From Lepas anatifera (taxonomy: Eukaryota > Arthropoda > Thecostraca > Lepadidae), in the NCBI GenBank assembly GCA_034440635.1, contig JAOTON010002101.1, positions 930,001-994,000 of the forward strand: a stretch of DNA of 64,000 nt, read 5' to 3'. The translations under genes and the position numbers were made by a program. Below, in pieces: positions 34,101 to 45,600 of the stretch. Within the stretch, counting starts at the first letter, position 1. Each line of letters opens with the position of its first letter. The notes beneath the pieces are model-generated. The model was not told where the DNA came from and searched no databases. It saw only the letters and a program-made list of their open reading frames with translations.

Positions 34101-37100
34101 CAGCATAGGCCAAAGAAGGTTCCATAGGCTTACAACAGAACAGTGTACGTTTCCCCCTCTAAGCTTTTACTCAGCAAAGCAAGAGAAAATATTTATGTAT
34201 CATTGGATTCTTCTCATCGTGGCAAATCTTATGACGAATAATATGACCTTGCTACGTCAAATGGTAAAAATGATCAGACATCGAGCTAAGTCAGGGTCAC
34301 AGGGTGACCTGGTATGGTCATGCTGCATTTAAATCGACTCCCCGTGACAATATAAGCACAATGAAAGCAACATGGGAGCTTTATCTCAATTCAGTGAGAA
34401 GTTATTGGCCAAATAATCACTCTATGCTCCTGTGGCCTGACATGACCTTTGAGAGGTCAGATGGTCAAAACCTCAGCTTTATGGTCATGGTCGTTTGGTA
34501 AGAATAGACGGTTTGAGGATTTTCAGCTTTATCTGTCCAGTAGTTACTGGAAACAAGCCCTTTTTATATTTCACCATATATCTATAATGGGGTGACCAAA
34601 AATTGACCCCACCTTAGGTCAGCATTATCAAGAAAATTCCAAGGCAGGAGATTTTTAGATATTGTGAAAGTTTGAAACTGATCGGTTGGCTGATGTTTCC
34701 TAGGCGCCGCTTCAAACTTCAAACTTCAAACTGATTTCAGGTTTTGAGGTCGGGTCGCTTGACCATGAATAGCTCCTTGACCTGACATGACCTGACCAAA
34801 AAATTGGTCAGATGCGAAAAATTGATCAGGGGTAAGTTACTGTAAGTTTCGTTGTTCTGTATCTCTTCTTTTTTGCGTTATCTGGGGAAAATCAGGAGGG
34901 GGCGCGAATTTCACCTCCCAGCGGAGCACGTGTTAAAGAAGTACTCATATACATAGGTTTACAGTTCCTCTCAAAATTGTGGCCCTTCACATTTCTATAC
35001 CTTGGGGTGGGCAGTCCCAATTATTTTTCATCACAACCCCAGGGGAAATTGACTCCTCTGTAGTCCGCTGCATCCCGAGCAGACTACTGCCTCCATCATG
35101 CCCGCGTACTTGTAAGTAGTAGTTATCAAATTTTCCGCCAGTCGCACACGTGGCGCTGTAGGATAAACAACGTGCCGAGGTCATGCTGCCAGTCTGACTC
35201 GCCAAGCGATGATTTTGGGTTCGTTTGGACACTGTTCGGGGTTTTCAGATCAGCTCAGCTTACCATGGAGTATTCTTCGGATTGATGGATCAGTGAGTAT
35301 TTTCAAACAAGTGTTTTGTTTGGACAAATTGCCTTAGGACTAGAGTAGTGCGCGGCTCAGACGCAACGCGTCTGAATGAAAGTAAACTCTGGCTCTCATT
35401 GACGCAATTGAGTGCCCACCACATCCCAAAATTCTGTTCTGTCAGATTTAGAAATTATCCCGCAGAGTCAAACCTGTGTTTGAGTTGTAGCGACGTCAAG
35501 AGTCGACTTTCAACTCTACTCCGGCTCTCTGAAGGATAAAAGTCTGAATCGGACATAACAGAACTGTAGGTAGTGGCGGATCTAGCCGGTTGGTTTGGGG
35601 GCAAACCAAAGTCAAAAAGCAAAAAAACGTCCTCACGCTGTGAAAAATTGCATTAAAATTTGCCTTTTCGGGAGGATTTTGGGAACTGGAGACGAAAAGC
35701 AAAAAAACGTCGCGGGGCGAAAAATATGGGCTCAAGATACTTTTTTCCTATCCAAGCCCCAATATTTACACTGAAATTCACTAATTCTGTTTGAAGTTGA
35801 GAGTTGAAGCACCAAAATCTTGCTTACAAGCTAAAAAGGAGTCGGGGAGAAAGGAGGTCGATCGCTTTGGGGGGGGCAAAAACATAGTTTTGCCCCGAGC
35901 TTTTCCGTTTGAGGGGGCAATTGCCTTTTTGCCCCCCTGGATCCGCCACTGACTGTAGGATTGATTGTGCGCACACAAATATTACACAAGTCACTTATTT
36001 CGGACCATCTCAATTTAGTCCTCGAGATAGACCTTACTCTTGCTTAGAGTAAGTCCACCTAAAGCGCATAAATCTGTTCATATCATTATTCAAGCAAAGC
36101 GCATTCAGTATCGCACTGCGCACGAGAATCGGACGCCTGCTTTTACTGTTCCATCACTACATTGGGCCTTCTATTTGTGCGTGCTGTCTGGTTAAAAGAT
36201 CGGTCCCAAACCCAACACAATAATCGGAACCTGGGATGGCAATTTATTACCACTGTTTGGTATTAGCTGTGCGCTAACCGTGAACCTTCCAGCGGTCACT
36301 AACTCTCACCAATGGTTGATAGTTGGAGATTATATCTTACCTTGTTCATTGAGCCTGCTATTAGGGCATTTGAAATCAAGAAAAATTCGTTCAGAACAAG
36401 ATCGATGAGCTCGCCATACCCATGGGAGAAGTGGGAGGGGGAATCAGAACCCTCTTGTTTTTTGTTTCTCATTGACTTTGTATAGGGCTGTTGCAGCCTT
36501 AACCCAACCAAAATCCTCGCTGGATCCAGAATAAATATCTAGATTTGTATTCATGTGTCTATGAAGTAAATGGGGAAAATACTAAAAGAAACAGTCTCCT
36601 CAAAGCTTCATCCAATATTAACGGTGGGAGATTTGTGAACTCACCTTAATGGGTCGAGGCGCATTAGGCAGCTTCCATCGAAGGTAGAGAAGTCCGGATG
36701 TTGACAGCAGAATGAACAAGCTCTCTACGAAACTGATGTAGTTGATGAGAGCGTAGACGTCGGAGGTGGCCAGCATGCACAAGGTGACGCCGCACTGGCA
36801 ACGGAAGATGACGTGTCAGATGTACCCTCAGCTGGCCATAACGTGGGATAAGCGAGTCCTGGCCTGTTCAGTTCTGAAGGAACTGATCACCTCATAATTA
36901 ATGAATTATTCAACTTCTTGCTGGATTTCGCTAACTTTACAATTGTCTTTTTCAATTGAATACAATAAAAATTTCAATCCAAAATATGAAGCCTGGGCTG
37001 CTCTTCCTAATTTATATTTTATTTCAGCTTACCTTTTTACTATGAAATAAATATTCTATACGTAATGCAAAGGCTTGAGAGATTAAAAACAGACCAGCTT

Positions 37101-39024
37101 GATTAGATAAAGTGTGTATAGATCTTTTTCAGAAGAGTTAAAAAATCCCGCGAGTGCAAGAGTACGCAATCTAATCCTAGAAGACAGGTGCACAGATCCA
37201 CGATTACAGGTCGTGACGTAGATAAATACAGTTTTCTACGAACATTGATCACTGTAAGACAAAAATGTTGCAGGTGTCCTCGATAGGCCTAAGGTCTTAA
37301 ACAGGGCGACCCCAAAAAATCCCTCCATGTACCATTTCATAAAGTTGTTAACTATTTGGTTAAAAAAACGCACAATTAAGCGCATGCTTGCTATGGAACA
37401 GCTTATCTACAGAATAGCACGCGGTTTTATAGAACGAAATAGAATTTGTGACCGCTTCAAGATGCGCTCCAAGTGCACCGAGACAGAGACACAGCTGGAC
37501 TTGAAGCGCAAAATTGTCTATAACACAAGCACATTCTTCCAGTGTGACAACCTGTATCTGAGCTGTGATGGCGTCCTTAAGCTCAGGTATGGCTTGAGGC
37601 TTGTTCTTATACATTCTGTCCTTAAGAAAACCCCCATAGGTAAAAATCTGCAGAGTTCAGGTGGGGCTAGTGCGCAGCCCAATGTATGGCGCACCTCCGA
37701 CTGATCAGACAGTCCTCAGAGCTCTCACTTTACCACTGGAAAGTGATGTTTGAGGTAAAGGGGGTAACACCGTCTTGCTGGAACCATCGCTGGTTTCTTT
37801 GGATGTGTTCTCGCTGGCCCAGCTCATTCCAAAACTACTCCACGATGTCCAGATATCGTATCGTATCGAATGTATGATAAACATTGAGTTGAGCTACGCA
37901 GCCTTGATATTTCGCTTCTCTGAGATTGAGCAGATCTAGATAGTAACACCAACAGTGGGATGCAATACAGGTCAAAACGAAAATTCAAAGCTGCTAATAA
38001 AATCTTGCCTGTCAATCCAGCATGTTGTCATAAGGGAATATTATACGTTTCTGGATTTTTAATTGATCTAGGGTAAGGGCGGGTAAGAGTACGCAGGAGA
38101 TAAGAGTACGCAGCAGCTGTTTTGGTTACTTAGCAACCACTGAGATGGTGGAAATCCTAGTATAAAAAGCAAGGTCAGTGCCTGGGCTGCACACCAAAAT
38201 TCAAAGTGCTCCTGTTCTTTCCGCGGGAGTACAGAACAAAATAAGTTTCTGGGCACCCTTGAGGTAATATTTCTTAACTGGGTAAACTTGTAGACAATGC
38301 TTCTATTATCAAAAGTATTGTATTACGGTCTGTAATCAGTAAGAAAGCTGAGCTAGGAGTGTGCTCCAGGACCGGAACTCACACCAAAACGCCTGCAAAC
38401 ATGTTTATGAAGATTTTCTTCCCAAGGGAGCATGTCCGGCAAGAGTATGCAGTAGACCATTGGGCAAGAGTGCGCATGCTTAAGAGATAGAAAAATTTAA
38501 TTTTCGCTCGGGACAGAGTCGGTAATTGATATCTGGAAAACCAAAGTTTGCAACATAATTCTTGTATATTTAGAACGATATAAAATTATACAATCGCCTA
38601 GTTTGGCGACAAAAAAAACTTCGCAACATGGCCTATGCACCTAAAGCACAGCGGGGCATCAATGCGTGCTCCAGCCTCCTCTCTTGCGTACTCTTACCGA
38701 CCCACTCCGGCAAGAGTACGCACGTGAGTTTTTATTTTTGATGGGCTCGTGACAAGTACCTTTCAGAGACATCAAGTTGAAACATGGACCATACATAGGC
38801 AATTCTTCAGGCTAAACTACCACATAAAAATTTTAGCTTTTAGACCTATAGGAGAAAAGTGAACGCCCTTAGAAAATCAAGTGCGTACTCTTGCACGGAC
38901 TTCCTCTATCAGTCGCATAAATAATATCGAAAAACATCGGTGCAATATATTATTGATCTGGAACCCCACCTTGTACGGACCAAAAGCGCTTCATGGTCTA
39001 CATTTTTTACGCGCTGCCGGTGTC

Positions 39025-39085
<61 letters not shown>

Positions 39086-42000
39086 AATAAAAGAAAGTAG
39101 ACGGGATAAAAGAAAATCGTGGAAAATATATGTAGTGCTTTTGAATGCTATAATTGTGTTTCGAGCTAAGATGGACTCCAACTTGTAGCTTAAAATCAAT
39201 GATATTATGCTGATATAACATTTCAGGTTCGATATTCTGTTTAGTACTATGATGAGGTATAGCATTGCTTCAATGCTGGCATCCTAATCATTTTTTGCGA
39301 ATCTACATCCCTGGTTTGCATATCTTGTTGACGCGGTGAGAGATCAAACAGATTGAAAATATATAAACTGACAAAGCACGCTAGTTCCCCGGATATTATT
39401 TTTTTGATATTGGCCACGTAAACTTATACAGAGGATCCTCGTGTGTTCTAGCCTGTCAGCTACGCACAGTGTCAGAACCTAATCACAGCTTACCAATATG
39501 ACGAGAGATGGCACTGGAGTTAGCCTCTTGATGTTGATCATTGCGAGTGCTGCGGGCAAGCAACCTTCTCTCGCTCCGACGAAAAAGAGCCGCGATGAGG
39601 CGAAAATACCGCCGTTCAGACCACCAAACGTGGAACAGGCGACGAAGAAGGGCATGATCCAGCTCATGGAGCCAAGCATTCGAACTCCGAAGGTCTGTGG
39701 AGCAACACAATACGTCCACTTTTGCAGGGTGACGGTAGGTTCATGTATGGTATCATCAAGGTGGACGAATAACTTGGAGATCTTGAAAAGTAAGCGATAT
39801 CATAATGAGGTTTAGATTATTTATTCAGTACACAAGCAAATGTGCTGACGAAGGTAGTGCTGGATCTACACCTGTGATTTGAGTGGAGAGGGGAAAACGG
39901 CGCTCAAAATCGTAAAAAAGTGTTTCTGAAGAAAACCGGCTTTACAGGGAGGTTTGTCTGAAGGCAGATAACAGATTGCTTCTTCCGCTCCTCCTTCCCG
40001 CCAGCAAAGGAAGGAGCTTCCTGGAGCAATACCATTCAATATAGACAATGAATAATTCAAAAGGTGAAGACAAACTATTTGATATAACTCTAAAGTTTGT
40101 AAGGAATAAATTTGATTATACATGAACTGCTGTGAGGTTGCACAAGAAGAACAGGAATTTTCAGAACACGGAAACGATAACCCCTTTTTTCCTAAATGAA
40201 CATTCTAGAAAATAATAGTCCACAAAAACATCTCTGAAACTTTGTCCATCATTTCCTTTCAGTTTCATGTAATTCTTGCCAGACAGGCTTTCTCCATTAG
40301 CGTCCATGAGTTCTGTCTCTGACCCCGACATGCTCCCCTCCGGCTCGCTCCAGCCCTCCCGGAACATACGAATCAGATTGGGCGGCCCATAAATCCTCGT
40401 CGGAAAACGGTCACCGAGGCCCGCCGCAGCACTATGAGGAGACCGCTTTCACTTCCGCTCTCCACACTGCCTGGGCAGTGCGCCTGCATGACCTGACTCC
40501 GCCCATTATGTTACTGCTGGATCGACACACACCACAGTACAGAGTGCTTATGCATAAGATAGTTGGAGTATTTATAAAGCTACTGGAACCAACCCGTCCC
40601 CAAATGGCGCGCTTCCTGGGCTAAAGGGTTCGTTAGCGGCGCCGGGACTCTAGTTTAAAGGGATCGATTGGGTCCGGGTTCTGGTGGGAGGCTGGGGTGT
40701 GACCTGATTTCCTGGGGAAATTACTGTTGATGTGGGAAGATGTCGCGGGCTGTGCAGACTCCAGTGGCGGATAGTAAAAGTCATGATTTTCTTCATTTTC
40801 TCACAATTTCAGTTCTCGCGAATTTGAGGGAACTTATTTTGCATCATCCTTTACAGGTTTTTGCAGATCATATATTATGCTTGAGTTATGATGGACGCGT
40901 TTTCGGGTCCAAATAATTATGTTTTAGGCTTTATGGGGGACATGGTTCCCTTGCATCTACCCGCTGCTATGTAGTTTTTAATTGAAAATTATACTTTCTG
41001 GTAAAGGAAAGTACCAAGCACACATCCAGAACTACATACTTCCCAAAAATGGTTTGCCGTTTGCATACTCAAAGCATAAAGCTAACCAGAGAGATATTTC
41101 AACTTCCAAATACCACACGCACCAGGAGAGTCAAATGAGTTTGTCCACAGATCTTAAGTGGAGACTGGGAAGACAGGAAGTTCTGAGTAAAACTTAGGTA
41201 GATTTTTATCCCGCGCCCCACCGGGGGTCCGGCGCCACCTTCGCCCCACCGGGGGCCATCGATGGCCCCCTCTAACTCCGCAAATATGGGGGTTAGCACA
41301 AATCTGCGAAGTGCTTTAGAAGGCTCGCGTGAATTCAGTATGAAATTACTTCGTATGTTTAAGCGCTCAGGTCAATGGTTTGACCTCCAGAGGTCAAGTT
41401 AGGTCACGATAGGCTATTTTCACTCAAATATGCAATGCTTAAGCAAACTGGGCATTACTCTTGCACCATTAGAGCTATTGCAGTCTGGTAAAGTACATTT
41501 TATAGGAAAATGCCAGACCTTATTCCACTAGGTGAAACGTAATGACTTCTCGCCAGTGGTTTGAACTCCAGAGGTCACTTTGTGACCTAATATGACCTGA
41601 GGTCACGAAAGGTCAAAAAGTGACCTTGCTGTATATCAAATGAAAGCCAGTGACGAGACATACTCGTTGATTTTTGATTCAGCGCTCTAGCTTTATTAGG
41701 TCAAAAGTTATTGCCAACATACAGTTGTTGACCCTGTTGACCTTGGATGACCTTGGAGAGGTCAGAGGGAAAATATTGCCCCTGGGATCCGTGAAGAGTG
41801 TTCAAGAACGCTGTTCTGAGCAAGCTGAGCATTTGCAATGGTTTTTGTGACTTTTAGATCATAGGACGGCTTTTCCCATGCTTTTTCAATGGAAGAGGTC
41901 ACCTCGTGAACTGACCTCAGGTCACGAAATAAAAAATCCCGGATATACACATTGTAGACCCTAGCGGGGGCATGAAGTGTAGGAAGTTTCAAATCAATCA

Positions 42001-42548
42001 ATTAAGAAATGTAGCTCTTATAGAGCTCAAAAGTTGAAGTGAGGTGAACTTGGTTGACCTCGCCTGGTGACCTGGCCTTGGGTGACCCGGGGTAAAAAAT
42101 TCAGGGATGGTGGAAAAATTATGGGGTGAGAGATAGAGCCATCAACCGCGGTGCTGAGTCTCGTCGTTTTTCTGCTATCTCAAAAAAACCTTAGAGGGGC
42201 CATCGATGGCCCCCGGTGGGGCGAGGGTTAAAACTTTAACGAAAACGGATATCCATAATCATAATATGTCTTTAGAAGAAGGGTGGTGATAGAGGAGATG
42301 TGATTTTCTTCTAGTGTTATGTGATTGTTCGCTTAGACCTCGAATATAATAAAGTGATAGAAAGGCGTTGTCACTTTTGGCCTGTCATTTAGTCTAGAAA
42401 ATGTTAACGACCATCATAATATTGTATTCAATTAGCTTGTTCATTGTTCTATAAAAACATTAGAGACATCCAGAAGAAGGCACCTTCAGTGGCTAGTGCA
42501 TGACTGATGGTCGTTCAGTATGTTGGAGGCTACTGTGCATAAAGCAGT

Positions 42549-42617
<69 letters not shown>

Positions 42618-45600
42618 GGTTGAGCTGCTTATACATGGACTCTTAAACACTTAAATTTATACTTCTTAAGCAGGCACTCACTTAGTTACTTTCTCAACCC
42701 TTAAAGCCAAAGAATTTGGCTGTATGAAAACAGGTTTGAAGTGCTCCTACCTAGATTTATAGCATAAAATAAACATTCATCAATCCAAGTGGGGAAGGGT
42801 AAAAAGATACAATAGAAGAGAAACAGGCGAACAAACTATGGTCCTGGACCATGAATGCATTAACGAGTAAGGACGTGGTATAGGCAACCACCTTTCTTCC
42901 TCGCCCGTCTCCTTGTAGTAGTTTTTCCTTTTACCTTATCAATAGCCCTTCCATTTTTCGAACCCTAGCAGAGTTATGTGTTTTACAACATCATAGCCCT
43001 GAGCTTTTGTGAGAAGTGAAAGCCTTATCTCTACTAAATAAGAGGGTAGTGGGAATGGGTTGTCATTCCGCTTCTCTAGTGCCCTAATGTGTTCTTACAC
43101 AATAGTGTGATAGTTTATGACTGCGCTCGCTATCATTGGATTTCAACTGTGATACCGGGACGAAACAATACATAAAAAGATACTTATCCGGGACTATATA
43201 AGCCAAGAACGAAATAGCTGTGTTCGAACTTCAACTAGTAGCTGCTAACAGAACCACCACGCAAGGCAACGTTAATATAGTGCGATGTTTCCCAATGTTC
43301 CCTGTTCCTGTGCCAAGCTTAATGCCGTTTTGCAAAAGGAGCTCATTTTGCTAAAAGCTTGCTGATGATGTTTGTTGCCATTGGTGTTGCCATTGGCGTT
43401 GCCAGTGGCGGGAAAGTCGGGCTGTCAGAGAATCTTTAAATTCCTACAAAAATGTATATTATAAAACAAACAATTCACTAGAGTTTACCTTGTTTTAACT
43501 TGATCTGGGTTTCAGACTTGTTGATGACTGGAAATTTGCTTGAGTCGACTCAACTCTGATCCACAGCTTAACGGCTGACTCTGATTCTGACTCGACTCAC
43601 TGCGTTAAAAACGGTGACTCGACTCAACTCAGCCCAAATTCATAAATGAGTCGACTCGAATCAGCCAAAATTCAGAAATTAGTCGTCTCAACTCCGATTC
43701 GAATAAGCATTGAGTATTACCATCTGCTATTTACTATCTCAACTATTTACTATCTGCACATTTCCTTCAATAATATGCAAATTTCAATGCTTTTATTATT
43801 GACACAATATATTTGCTTCTTAAGGGATGCAAAATAAGGATGCAAAATGCTGACAGGCAAGTGAGTTCAAGGACCTGAGGGCTTTTCATTTTGTATCTAT
43901 GTCGTTCATGAGTAAAGTCATAATTGAATCATGTTAAATTTTGAATGGCACATCCTGCGCCACTATATTCTGTTCTGGACAATCCTGTGACGATTTTAAC
44001 TTAGAAATTCTGCACTACACTACACAATCCACCTCAAAAACAAAACAAAAAATGGATACTCGCTTGGTCCTCTAAAAAATATGTAGGAAACAGTTGAAAC
44101 ATTAAAAACATCACGAATCTAATCTCAGATGGAATAAAATATGACAATGAATAACAATTCAAAAAGTCGTGTGACTTAAAAGAACCTAAAAAACATGCAT
44201 TTACCTTCACATCTCTATTAAAGCAATCTTGGCCTCAGGCTACCTAAGCCAAAATCACTAATATTTATGTTGCATACCATGATGGTTTGGTGACTGGCGT
44301 GGTGCACACGGTTGCAGTGAGTGATACATAATAATCATCATCATCATGTTTTTGAAGAGTGGTGGTTTGTAAGAGACTTGATCTATGTTTGTCACTTTCA
44401 CAGTTTGAAATTATTTAGGCAATGCCAGAGATAGGACTGAGTTTTATTTTTCGTGTACAGGCAGTATTTATTCGTACCAGGGGATGTCCTCAAACCATGA
44501 CAGATCAAAACAGTGTTTTAAAAAGGCCTTCAGTTGAAGCTTTTAATTATGCGTTTTCACTCATTTCAGGGCTTATGTACAAAATAATATTTTTCGAGAT
44601 ATTCTATCTGGTGCTCATATTACTTGGTTTTAAGTGTTTTCATCAAAACGAAAGAATAAAAAATAAGCATGTGGTTTCTTAAGACTGAATTATTGCATGA
44701 CCATGAGCTTGCTAAGCCAATCCCAGCTGAGTCGACTTAACTCTGACTCACGGTTTTGTTTGAGTCTGACTCCAATTCTGACTCGACTCAACTGCTCGAG
44801 CAGCTGAGTCGACTCTGGCTCAACCAAAATCTGGAAGTGAGTCGATTCAACTCCGAGTCAAGCCTTGCTTGAGTCGACTAGGAGTCGAACCTGACTCTGA
44901 GTCGCGACTCAACAAGTCTGCTGGGTTACCCATCAGCATGCGCTGCTTAAAAAATGTTCAGGCTGATTATCAATGGGGCTGACCTCAGAAATATTTTCGT
45001 ATGACAGGCGCACACGTCCCTGACCCACTTTCCCCAATCCCAACGCTGATGCTGGATTTCACTGGCATTTTGTGGCCATGGTTGGTAGATTTGCTCATTT
45101 AATGCTGGTACGATTATCAGAGCTATGGAATGTATCACTACTGTGTAAACAGAGAGTGCCGCGTAATAGCACCCATAAGTAAACACGAACTGTCGCGTTG
45201 GATTATTTCCGCGTCTGGGCTGTATCACAATCCTGGCTTGATGGCACTTCGATCGCGATTTCTAAACCAAATGAAAACGCTGCTTACAAGACGTGGCACG
45301 ATGTGTCGCTTCTGTCCAGGAGACAAAGTGCAGTTCTAGCTGAAGTAATATGCTTCAATGACTTCAGCTAATCGTGGTATCTACGCTCTGTCGCCCGCAA
45401 AATGGGAAAACGGAAAACTTCTGATCGATTTTTTTGTATTCTTAACTGAAGATTATAAGTGCCAAATAATTTGACTTCTCGAGTCTATACTGTTATAATA
45501 TCGGCACCGCTAACATATCTCCCAAATGAAGCGCAAGTAACTTACCGATATCAAAACCATAGTTGCCTAGAACTAGCATTGTGGCTTTACGACACACCGA

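Noticed and set aside
38909..39265. Tyr-Ile repeat proteins at the AT microsatellites (also 11409-11771)
   Set aside because: Pure microsatellite translation.
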